Shown here: positions 14,423 through 21,412 of the stretch, piece after piece | Position numbering within the stretch: position 1 is the stretch's first letter | Layout: every line of letters starts with the position of its first letter | From: Streptomyces violaceoruber | GTDB lineage: Bacteria; Actinomycetota; Actinomycetes; Streptomycetales; Streptomycetaceae | Reading direction: 5' to 3' | Length of the DNA stretch: 24,067 bases | Assembly (NCBI GenBank): GCA_000720805.1 | Contig: JODI01000140.1 | Location: 1 to 24,067 of the forward strand | The notes under the pieces: model-generated | The model's input: the letters and a program-made list of their open reading frames with translations, nothing else | Databases searched by the model: none | Told to the model about the DNA's origin: nothing | Translations under genes and position numbers: made by a program

Positions 14423-15367
14423 ATGACTTCACTTCGAAAGCTCGGTTCCTCGGACCTCGAGGTCTTCCCGCTCGCCCTCGGAGGCAACGTCTTCGGCTGG
14501 ACCGCCGACGAGGCGGCCTCCTACTCCGTCCTCGACGCCTACACGGCCGCGGGCGGCAACTTCCTCGACACCGCCGACGGCTACTCGGCATGGGTCGAGG
14601 GCAACTCCGGCGGTGAGTCCGAGACCGTCATCGGCAAGTGGCTGAGGGCCCGCGGCAACCGCTCCGACGTCGTCGTGGCCACCAAGGTCAGCCAGCACCC
14701 CGAGTACCAGGGCCTGTCCGCCGCCAACATCAAGGCCGCCGCGGACGCCTCGCTGCGGCGTCTCCAGACCGACTACATCGACCTCTACTACACGCACTTC
14801 GACAAGCCGGACGTGCCGGTCGAGGAGATCATCACCGCGCTCGACGAGCTCGTCCGGGTCGGCAAGGTCCGCTACATCGCCGCGTCCAACATCTCCCCGG
14901 AGCGGCTGGAGGCGTCCCTCGCCTTCTCCGAGCGCGAGGGCCTGGCCCGGTACGTGGCTCTGCAGCCCCAGTACAACCTGGTCTCGCGCGACACGTACGA
15001 GGGCGCTCTCCAGGACCTCGTCGAACGCTCCGGCCTCTCCGCCGTCCCGTACTCCGCGCTAGCCTCCGGCTTCCTCACCGGCAAGTACCGGCCCGGTACG
15101 AAGGTCGACAGCGCGCGGGCCGAGGGAGCGGCCAAGCACCTGGAGACCGAGCGCGGCCAGAAGGTCCTCACCGCCCTCGACGAGATCGCCCAGTCCCACG
15201 ACGCCCCGATCCCCACGGTCGCCCTCGCCTGGCTCGCGGCCCAGCCGACGGTCGCGGCGCCGATCGCGTCCGCACGGACGGTGGAGCAGCTGCCCGCGCT
15301 GCTCGGAGTGGCGGACCTGACCCTGACGGACGCCGAGGTCAGCCGCCTGACGGACGCGTCCGCCTGA
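14423..15367 (+). CDS. Aldo/keto reductase
   Basis: The 314-residue protein starts at ATG 14423, with GAAGAGAA just upstream; the earlier TTG at 14411 is less likely. It shows the AKR signature: LGGNVFGWT near the N-terminus, NFLDTADGY (Asp 49, Tyr 54), VVATKVS (Lys 88) and YTHFD (His 125). These form the complete Asp-Tyr-Lys-His catalytic set. KVRYIAASNIS, QPQYNLVSR, YSALASGFLTGKY and PTVALAWLAAQP follow, the last being part of the NADPH site. It is a cytoplasmic NADPH-dependent carbonyl reductase of the type often annotated YajO/YvgN-like; the substrate cannot be told. It is convergent with the prsW gene, with a 28-nt gap, and is probably transcribed alone. Confidence 0.9.
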   Translation: MTSLRKLGSSDLEVFPLALGGNVFGWTADEAASYSVLDAYTAAGGNFLDTADGYSAWVEGNSGGESETVIGKWLRARGNRSDVVVATKVSQHPEYQGLSAANIKAAADASLRRLQTDYIDLYYTHFDKPDVPVEEIITALDELVRVGKVRYIAASNISPERLEASLAFSEREGLARYVALQPQYNLVSRDTYEGALQDLVERSGLSAVPYSALASGFLTGKYRPGTKVDSARAEGAAKHLETERGQKVLTALDEIAQSHDAPIPTVALAWLAAQPTVAAPIASARTVEQLPALLGVADLTLTDAEVSRLTDASA

Positions 15368-15395
15368 GCCCTTCGGCCTCCTTCGGCCCCGTCGG

Positions 15396-16742
15396 CTACG
15401 AGCGGTACGGGTTGTACGCCGGATACGGAATCGCCGGATACCCCGGATACCCGGGGTGGGCGGGCGCCGTCGGGTAGCCGTACGCCCCGTACACCGGCCA
15501 GGGCGGCACCGTCACCGCGACCGGTGGCGCCGTGGCCCGGGCCGCGTGGTCCAGGGCGGGGCGGGCGACATCGCGGCGGTGCCACAGCTCGTGCAGCAGT
15601 TCACGTTCCCGTACGACGAAGTCGGCTCCCGCCCGGCCACGGCGTCCCCGATGCCGTAGGAACGCCAGAGAGGTCGCGTACGCCTCGTACTGTGCCACCG
15701 CCCGTGCCGCCGGGCGGCCGCCGTGCCGACGGGCGTACCCGCGGGCCATCCGCCTGGCTCGCATCGAGCCGAGCGCGTACGGCTCTGCCGGTGTCAGCCA
15801 TCCCGCCACGGCGTAGGCGGGCAGTTCCTCCCGTACGGTCTTCAGCTCGCGCTGCCGGGTCCAGATGACCAGCCAGGTCAGCAGGCCGAACGCGGGCACC
15901 ATGAAGGCCGCGTACACGGCGAAGAAGCCGTACTCACCGAAGGTCGAGGAGCCGTTCCAGACGGCGTGCATGCCCATCGCGAGCAGCAGCCCGGACAGCG
16001 GCAGCAGCACCCGGCGCAGGTGCTGGCGGTCGGCCGACAGCGCGGCGACGCCGAAGCCGATGCCCGTGAGGACGGTGAACAGGGGGTGCGCGAACGGCGA
16101 CATGATGACCCGCACGAAGAAGGTCGCCGCGGTCACGGAGGCGATCCCCCGGTCGCCGGTGAGCTGGTCGGTGCCGAACGCGGTGCCGAGATAGAGGATG
16201 TTCTCGGTGAAGGCGAACCCGGTGGCGGTGACCCCGGCTATCACCACCCCGTCGACGATCCCGGTGAAGTCCCGGCGCCGGAAGAGGAAGACGAGCAGGA
16301 CGGCGGCGGCTTTGGCCGACTCCTCCACGATCGGCGCTATCACCGTCGCGCCGAGGGTGTCCGCGCCGGACGGGTCCGCGGTGGCCGTGGCTATCCATCT
16401 CGTCGCGAAGCTGTTGGCGACGATCGCTATCAGCGCCGCCGCGCAGGCGCCCCAGGCGAAGGCGAACAGGAGATTCGGCCAGGGGCCCGGCTCGACCCGG
16501 TCGAGCCAGCGGAAGGCCGCTATGAGCAGCGGTACGGGCAGGACGGCGAGCCCGAGTCCGACCAGGAACCCCTCGGTGCCGGTCTGTTCGCGGACGAGGG
16601 CGAGGATGACGAGGCCGGAGAGGGCGAGCAGGGTGCTCAGCGCGCCGTAACGCACCCATGTCCGCTGCCACCAGTGCGCGTGCCGCAGGGTTCCGCCGGC
16701 GGGATCGCCGGGGTGCGTCGGGGAGGGGGGAACGGTGGCCAC
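15396..16742 (-). CDS. PrsW-family intramembrane metalloprotease
   Basis: The 448-residue protein starts at GTG 16742. It has about eight membrane helices between residues 33 and 300. The motifs are those of the PrsW/CPBP-related glutamic proteases: EESAK (Glu 140, Glu 141), FAFTENILY (Glu 180), FAHPLFT (His 219) and GMHAVWN (His 259). In Bacillus PrsW cuts an anti-sigma factor; the Streptomyces substrate is unknown. After the membrane part come an Arg-rich cytoplasmic segment and a Pro/Tyr-rich tail with PGYPGYP repeats (last ~50 residues), which is unusual for the family core. It is 51 nt downstream of trmB on the same strand, probably in one operon. Confidence 0.87.
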   Translation of the reverse strand: MATVPPSPTHPGDPAGGTLRHAHWWQRTWVRYGALSTLLALSGLVILALVREQTGTEGFLVGLGLAVLPVPLLIAAFRWLDRVEPGPWPNLLFAFAWGACAAALIAIVANSFATRWIATATADPSGADTLGATVIAPIVEESAKAAAVLLVFLFRRRDFTGIVDGVVIAGVTATGFAFTENILYLGTAFGTDQLTGDRGIASVTAATFFVRVIMSPFAHPLFTVLTGIGFGVAALSADRQHLRRVLLPLSGLLLAMGMHAVWNGSSTFGEYGFFAVYAAFMVPAFGLLTWLVIWTRQRELKTVREELPAYAVAGWLTPAEPYALGSMRARRMARGYARRHGGRPAARAVAQYEAYATSLAFLRHRGRRGRAGADFVVRERELLHELWHRRDVARPALDHAARATAPPVAVTVPPWPVYGAYGYPTAPAHPGYPGYPAIPYPAYNPYRS

Positions 16743-16793
16743 GGCATTGACCCTAACGAGGGAGCGGCGCCGCCCGCAGGGGGCGAGGGGGGT

Positions 16794-17681
16794 TCAGGCG
16801 CCGGCGGGGGGCTGGTCCTGGTGCTCCACGCGGTGCTCTGCATGGTGCTCCACGCGGTGCTCTGCATGGTGCTCCACGAGGTGCTCCACGCGGCGGAAGA
16901 GCAGGTCGTTCACGACATGTCCCTTCTCCAGTCCCTGGGCCTCGAAACGGGTCAGCGGCCGGAACTCGGGACGCGGCGCGAAACCGCCGTCGGCCTGTGT
17001 GTTCTCGAAGGCGGGGTGCGCGGTGAGCACCTCCAGCATCTGCTCCGCGTACGGCTCCCAGTCCGTCGCGCAGTGCACCAGCGCCCCCGGCCCGAGCCGG
17101 GTCGCGGCGAGGGCGAGGAACTCCGGCTGGATCAGCCGCCGCTTGTGGTGCCGCTTCTTGGGCCACGGATCGGGGAAGTAGACGCGCAGGCCGCCGAGCG
17201 AGTCCGGGGTGAGCATCTCGCGCAGCAGGATGATCGCGTCCCCGTTGCCGACCCGGACGTTGCGCAGCCCCTCGCGTTCGGCGAGGTTGAGCAGGTTTCC
17301 CTGGCCCGGGGTGTGCACGTCCACGGCGAGGATGTTGGTGTCCGGGTCGGCGGCGGCCATCCGTGCGGTGGCCTCGCCCATGCCGAAGCCGATCTCCAGC
17401 ACGACGGGACGGTCGTTCCCGAACAGCTCGGTGAGGTCGATGACGTGCTGCCCGTCGATGTCGAGGCCCCACGCGGGCCACAGCCGTTGCAGCGCGTCCG
17501 CCTGCCCTGCCGTGACCCGGCTCCGCCGCGGCTGGAAGCTGCGGATCCGCCGCTCGAAGTGTGAGCCGGCCGGGTCGGCCTGGGGGCCGTCCGGGAAGCG
17601 TGGCGTTCCCTTGGCCCGCGGGTGGCGGACGGGGGCACCCGGAGGGTGGGGGGTCTCGGGGGCGTTGAGAAAGTCAGACAC
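16794..17681 (-). CDS. trmB: tRNA (guanine-N7)-methyltransferase with a repeat-bearing tail
   Basis: The enzyme makes m7G46 in the variable loop of tRNAs with S-adenosylmethionine. The product has 295 residues. The SAM-binding motif VVLEIGFGMGEAT, ILAVDVH, the catalytic-type VYFPDPWPKKRHHKRR and LTRFEAQGLEKGH mark the family. The N-terminus (about 45 residues, Pro-rich) is longer than in E. coli TrmB. The C-terminus ends in a His/Glu-rich tail made by a 24-bp tandem repeat. The start is GTG 17681 without a ribosome site; TAAAAT (17691-17696 on the minus strand) ends 9 nt before it, so a leaderless transcript is likely. It is followed by prsW after 51 nt. Confidence 0.93.
   Translation of the reverse strand: MSDFLNAPETPHPPGAPVRHPRAKGTPRFPDGPQADPAGSHFERRIRSFQPRRSRVTAGQADALQRLWPAWGLDIDGQHVIDLTELFGNDRPVVLEIGFGMGEATARMAAADPDTNILAVDVHTPGQGNLLNLAEREGLRNVRVGNGDAIILLREMLTPDSLGGLRVYFPDPWPKKRHHKRRLIQPEFLALAATRLGPGALVHCATDWEPYAEQMLEVLTAHPAFENTQADGGFAPRPEFRPLTRFEAQGLEKGHVVNDLLFRRVEHLVEHHAEHRVEHHAEHRVEHQDQPPAGA
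16819..16890 (-). repeat. 24-bp tandem repeat in the trmB 3' end
   Basis: Two identical 24-bp units (16819-16842 and 16843-16866) and a third diverged one (16867-16890) code for the repeating VEH/AEH pattern at the enzyme's C-terminus. The unit is a multiple of three, so copy changes keep the frame. Confidence 0.9.
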
Positions 17682-17690
17682 AGTAGGACG

Positions 17691-17696
17691 ATTTTA
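17691..17696 (-). promoter_or_regulatory. -10-like TAAAAT of trmB
   Basis: It is an AT-rich hexamer in GC-rich DNA, 9 nt before GTG 17681, with a weak GCCGAC about 16 nt further upstream. It supports leaderless transcription of trmB-prsW. Confidence 0.5.
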
Positions 17697-17744
17697 CGGC
17701 GAGCCGAGTGCCGTCGGCGGCGGCGGGTGGGGCCGGCCGCGGAT

Positions 17745-17792
17745 GGGGTCGGTGGCGAGTGGGTCCGGTGGCGAGTGGGGTCGGTGGCGCAG
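17745..17792. repeat. Three 16-bp tandem repeats between trmB and the FAD oxidase gene
   Basis: GGGGTCGGTGGCGAGT (17745-17760), a copy with one shift (17761-17776) and a third with a changed end (17777-17792). No coding or terminator role is evident. Confidence 0.75.
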
Positions 17793-17811
17793 AGGTGACA
17801 GCTCGAGGGGC

Positions 17812-19017
17812 TCAGCCCGCCCCCAGCACCGCCAGTGCCCTCCGTGCCACCTCCCGGCCGATCGGCAGGGAAGCCGTCGCCGCCGGTGAGGGCGCGTTCA
17901 GTACGTGGACCGCTCGCGGTCCCTCCTGGATCAGGAAGTCGTCCACCAGCGTCCCGTCCCTCAGCACCGCCTGGGCACGCACGCCCGCCGGTGCCGGTAC
18001 CAGATCCTCCTCCCGGACCTCGGGCAACAGTCTTCGGACCGCCCCGACGAACGCCCCCTTGGACACCGACCGCCGCAGCTCACCGGCCCCGTACCGCCAG
18101 TGGCGCCGCGCTATCCGCCAGGAACCGGGCCATCGCAGCGTCCCGCCCAGTTCCCGGGGCCGGACCACATCCCACCCGTATCCCTCCCGGGCCAGCGCCG
18201 GCACCGCGTTGGGGCCGACGTGGACGCTCCCGTCCACCCCGCGGGTGAGATGCACTCCGAGGAACGGGAACGCCGGATCCGGGACCGGATACACCAGCCC
18301 CCGCACCAGCTCGGGCCGGGTGAGGGTGTAGTACTCGCCCCGGAACGGCACGATCCGCATCTTGGGGTCGTCGCCGGTCATCCGCGCGATCTCGTCGCAG
18401 TACAGCCCGGCGCAGTTCACCAGCACCCGCCCCCGTACGACGTCCCCGTCCGCCGTCCGCACCGCCACCCCGAGCTCCGGCCGCCGGTCGACCCGGACGA
18501 CCCGCGCCCCGTACCGGATCTCCGCCCCCGACGCCTCGGCCAGTTGCCGGGCCACCGCGACGAAGTCGCAGATCCCGGTCGTCCCGACGTGTATGGCGGC
18601 CAGTCCGCGGACCTCCGGTTCGTACTCCGCGATCTGGGGCGCGCCCAGTTCCCGCACCGGAATGCCGTTCTCCCGGCCGCGCTGGACCAGGGCGTGCAGA
18701 CGGGGCAGCTCGGGCCGCTCGGTGGCGACGATCAGTTTGCCGGTGACGTTGTGCGGGATGTCGTACTCCGCACAGAACTTGATCATCTCGGCCCCGCCCC
18801 CGACGGCGTACCGCGCCTTCAGGGAGCCGGGCCGGTAGTAGATCCCGCTGTGGATCACTCCACTGTTGCGCCCGGTCTGGTGCCGGGCGGGCCCGGTCTC
18901 CTTCTCCAGCACCGTCACCCGCGTGCCCGGCACGGCCCGCGTGATCGCATACGCCGTCGACAGCCCGACGATCCCCCCGCCGACCACGAGCACGTCACAG
19001 TCATACGCGACCCGCAC
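17812..19017 (-). CDS. lhgO: L-2-hydroxyglutarate oxidase-like FAD enzyme
   Basis: The product has 401 residues. The start GTG 19017 was chosen because AGGAGG (19026-19031) lies 8 nt upstream; two earlier GTGs overlap that site. The N-terminal dinucleotide-binding motif DVLVVGGGIVGLSTAYAI, the segment TVLEKE, the LhgO-type HQTGRNSGVIHSGIYY and VNCAGLYCDEIA fit the DAO superfamily branch of L-2-hydroxyglutarate dehydrogenase/oxidase. TSx-type membrane segments are absent; in E. coli LhgO feeds electrons to the quinone pool. The C-terminus has RAQAVLRDGTLVDDFLI and the end motif NAPSPAATASLPIG. A glycerol-3-phosphate dehydrogenase-type role is less likely on length. It is probably transcribed alone. 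Confidence 0.87.
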   Translation of the reverse strand: MRVAYDCDVLVVGGGIVGLSTAYAITRAVPGTRVTVLEKETGPARHQTGRNSGVIHSGIYYRPGSLKARYAVGGGAEMIKFCAEYDIPHNVTGKLIVATERPELPRLHALVQRGRENGIPVRELGAPQIAEYEPEVRGLAAIHVGTTGICDFVAVARQLAEASGAEIRYGARVVRVDRRPELGVAVRTADGDVVRGRVLVNCAGLYCDEIARMTGDDPKMRIVPFRGEYYTLTRPELVRGLVYPVPDPAFPFLGVHLTRGVDGSVHVGPNAVPALAREGYGWDVVRPRELGGTLRWPGSWRIARRHWRYGAGELRRSVSKGAFVGAVRRLLPEVREEDLVPAPAGVRAQAVLRDGTLVDDFLIQEGPRAVHVLNAPSPAATASLPIGREVARRALAVLGAG

Positions 19018-19091
19018 CTGCACCACCTCCTGCTTCCGATAGTGCACTGCGCCACTGACAATGCCTTCAAACGCGGAGGACCGCAGCACCG

Positions 19092-19195
19092 GTAAGGGGC
19101 GCGGGGCTGTGACATTGTGCGGCTCCTCCCCCACTCTCGGCTTCGCTCGAGCGGGGGCCCCATCGTGGGCGCGCCCAGCCACAGGCGACCCACAT
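19092..19195. repeat. Composite Streptomyces-type intergenic repeat
   Basis: The outer sequence (from AAGGGGCGCGGGGCTGTG to GTGGGCGCG-CCCAGCCACAGG) matches, from memory, a short element scattered between Streptomyces genes. In its middle sits a second known-type hairpin: CCCCC-A-CTC (19128-19136) with GAG-C-GGGGG (19149-19157) around a CGGCTTCG loop. One repeat therefore appears inserted in the other. It lies between the XRE/TPR gene and the FAD oxidase gene, both on the minus strand. Confidence 0.6.
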
Positions 19196-19211
19196 CCAGA
19201 ACCACAGAAAC

Positions 19212-19259
19212 CCGGCATAAGCGAAGATACCCGGCCCCCGAGCGGAGCGCTTACGCCGG
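19212..19259 (-). terminator. Terminator of the XRE/TPR gene
   Basis: CCGGCATAAGCG (19212-19223) and CGCTTACGCCGG (19248-19259) make a 12-bp stem; in the minus-strand RNA the only non-Watson-Crick pair is a G-U. It overlaps the TAA stop of the gene. Confidence 0.7.
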
Positions 19260-20675
19260 AGCCATCAGCAACGGCCGCGCCCGCTCCCGCAACTCCACCA
19301 CCCGAGGCTCGTCCCCGTACGGCTCCAGCCGGTGGAGAAGATCCTTCACGTACTCGGTGGTACGTGCCGACGAGATGCGCCCCGCGACCTCCACCGCCCG
19401 CACCCCCTGCTCGCACGCCGCGTCGAGATTGCCCGACTCGAGCTCCGCGACCGCCGACACCACCAGCCGCAGCCCGTGCGAGCGTACGAACTCCTCCGTC
19501 GGCTGCGACAGCGCCTGCTCCGTGAACCGGCGCACCTGACGCGGTGCCTTCAGGTCGCGGTAGCACTCGGCGGCGTCCGCGGCGAAGCGGTCGTACGAGT
19601 AGAAGCCGAGCCAGGACGGGTCGTTGTCGCCCTCCCGGGACCGCTCCAGCCAGCCCTCCGCCGCCTTCAGGGCCGCGCCGGCCGCCTGGGCGTCACCGGC
19701 GCGCGCGTGGGCGCGTGCCTCGACGAGCCGGAAGAAGCTCATCGTGCGGGCGGTGGCGAGGCCGCGGTTGCGTTCCAGCGCCGCCTGGGCGAGGTCGACG
19801 CCCTCGTCGCCGAAGCCGCGGTAGGTCGCCTGGAGGGACATGGAGGCCAGGACATAGCCCCCGAGGGGGACGTCGGCCGCCGCGCGCGCGAGACGCAGCG
19901 CCTGGATGTAGTAGCGCTGCGCGGCCTCCTGTTGTCCCGTGTCGAAGGCCATCCAGCCCGCGAGGCGGGTGAGTTCGGCGGACGCGCCGAACAGCGCCCT
20001 GCCGACCTCGTCGGAGTACGAGCCGAGCAGCAGCGGGGCCGCCTCCACCCGCAGGCACTCCGGCACCATCGACGAACGCCAGTCGCCGCCCCCGTACTTG
20101 GAGTCCCAGCGCCTGGCGTCCTCGGCGGCCTCCCGCAGTTTCTGCACATCGCTGTGGCCGACTTTGAGCGGTGCGCCGGAGCCCTCGGCGGGGTTCACCT
20201 CGCGCGCGACCGAGCTGTCGGCCGGGGTTATCAGCCACCGTGAGGCGGGCGTCGCGTACGCGCTCACCGCGAACGATCCGGCCAGAGACTGCCAGATGCC
20301 GCCGGAACCGGCCCGGCGGCCGGCGAGGTCGAGACGGTACAGCTCCGTCGCCGACCGCACCGCCTGGCCGACGTCCCGGGGGAAGGCGAGGCCCACTTCG
20401 GGCGCGGGATCCGCGTCCGCCAGGCCGATCTCGTGGAGCGGCACCGGGCGGCCGAGCTTCTGCCCTATCGCGGCGGCGATGAGGTGCGGCGCGGCGCCCT
20501 GCGGCACCATGCCCTTGGACACCCAGCGCGCCACCGACGTCTTGTCGTAGCGAAGAGTCAGCCCGCGTTGAGCGCCAAGGTCGTTGACGCGACGCGCGAG
20601 CCCTGCGTTGCTGATTCCCGCGAGGGCGAGAACGGCGCCGAGTTTTTCGTTCGGCCCGCGTTGCTCCCTGGACAT
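19251..20675 (-). CDS. XRE-type HTH / TPR-like regulator, possibly sporulation-related
   Basis: The start is ATG 20675 with GAGGGG upstream, giving 474 residues. A second in-frame ATG at 20714 lies after the predicted transcription start and could give 13 more residues. The N-terminus holds an XRE-like HTH ([40 protein letters not shown]). The rest is helical with TPR-like pairs (e.g. [56 protein letters not shown]). This layout is shared with Streptomyces NsdA-like regulators. From memory it also recalls S. griseus ORF1590, whose extra copies affect sporulation; alignment is needed to decide. It is divergent from the asparagine-synthase-like gene with a 737-nt gap. Confidence 0.82.
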   Translation of the reverse strand: MSREQRGPNEKLGAVLALAGISNAGLARRVNDLGAQRGLTLRYDKTSVARWVSKGMVPQGAAPHLIAAAIGQKLGRPVPLHEIGLADADPAPEVGLAFPRDVGQAVRSATELYRLDLAGRRAGSGGIWQSLAGSFAVSAYATPASRWLITPADSSVAREVNPAEGSGAPLKVGHSDVQKLREAAEDARRWDSKYGGGDWRSSMVPECLRVEAAPLLLGSYSDEVGRALFGASAELTRLAGWMAFDTGQQEAAQRYYIQALRLARAAADVPLGGYVLASMSLQATYRGFGDEGVDLAQAALERNRGLATARTMSFFRLVEARAHARAGDAQAAGAALKAAEGWLERSREGDNDPSWLGFYSYDRFAADAAECYRDLKAPRQVRRFTEQALSQPTEEFVRSHGLRLVVSAVAELESGNLDAACEQGVRAVEVAGRISSARTTEYVKDLLHRLEPYGDEPRVVELRERARPLLMAPA

Positions 20676-20737
20676 TGCGCCACCCCTCGACACAGACGGC
20701 TGCCGCGATGGCATAACCACGCGGCATTCGTAAACCC

Positions 20738-20766
20738 AGCGTAGTTCGCCGCATCCCATGCGTTAA
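20738..20766 (-). promoter_or_regulatory. Promoter of the XRE/TPR gene
   Basis: On the minus strand, -35 TTAACG (20761-20766), a 17-nt spacer and -10 TACGCT (20738-20743). Transcription would start near 20731, upstream of both ATG 20714 and ATG 20675. An ATG at 20759 is upstream of the start and excluded. Confidence 0.6.
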
Positions 20767-21119
20767 GAGGCATTGTTCCGGATGGCGGGATTGTGGTCCG
20801 TACTGAAGTGCGGTTCAGCGACGGACCGTCGCGGCGTGCTCCCGCTGTGTGGCCGTGCGCCCGTCCGTGCGCTCTTCTCCGGCCATCGGGGGAGCGGTTC
20901 CATGGCCGTGCGTGGGTCGGCCCGCTGTACTGGATCCAGTGGGCTGGGGGACACCGCCGCCTACATCCCCGCGGGCGGCGGAACGGCCCGGGGGGCGAGC
21001 ACCGTCTCCCGGGCTGCGCATCCGCCGGGCGGCGGCGGAAGCATGTACGGAGCGTGTCCAAGGCCGTTCCGTTGGCGCCGATTTGGCTGAAAATCGACCC
21101 CTGCTTCCCCGGGGCCTCA

Positions 21120-21145
21120 GCCCTCCTACCACGGTAGTTGAGGGC
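21120..21145 (+). terminator. Nested hairpin with nearby T-run, possible terminator or attenuator
   Basis: GCCCTC (21120-21125) with GAGGGC (21140-21145), and inside CTACC (21126-21130) with GGTAG (21133-21137). A run of five T follows about 10 nt later. No gene ends before it, so it may belong to a leader or an unannotated RNA. Confidence 0.4.
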
Positions 21146-21387
21146 GCGTTGGGAGTTTTTGGGGAGCGTTTCGGGGGCGCATTCGCGTCGCGGCCACCGT
21201 GTCGCCACTCCTCCTGCCTGCCCCAGTCTCCTTGCCGCGCACGGCTGTTGGGCCCGGTGCGTTCGAGGGTCGCGGTCCGGACGGCGGTATCCGCCGGGGC
21301 GCGTTCACCGGAGCGCAAGCGACACCACCGCCACTCCGCTGCGCCTCCTTCATGGCAGCATGGTGCCGAGTTCGTACGGTGCACTGG

Positions 21388-21405
21388 TTGTCCACAGCCT
21401 GTGGA
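21388..21405 (+). promoter_or_regulatory. DnaA-box-like TTGTCCACA joined to a dyad covering the ribosome site
   Basis: TTGTCCACA (21388-21396) equals the actinobacterial DnaA box. TCCACA-GCC-TGTGGA (21391-21405) is a perfect dyad. The GGAGG ribosome site (21403-21407) overlaps its right arm, so the RNA hairpin would hide it. Confidence 0.45.
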
Positions 21406-21412
21406 GGCGGCG

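Larger units (their letters stand above)
20676..21412. other. Long 737-nt gene-free region between divergent genes
   Basis: It holds the promoter of the XRE/TPR gene (20738-20766), a hairpin at 21120-21145 with a T-run shortly after (about 21155), a small hairpin CGGCGG-TAT-CCGCCG (21282-21296) and the RBS dyad at 21391-21405. Open frames here have no ribosome site and no recognisable protein pattern. No precursor-peptide gene for the asparagine-synthase-like enzyme was seen. Confidence 0.6.

Noticed and set aside
16819..16890. CRISPR-like repeats
   Set aside because: Units are adjacent without spacers and lie in frame in trmB.
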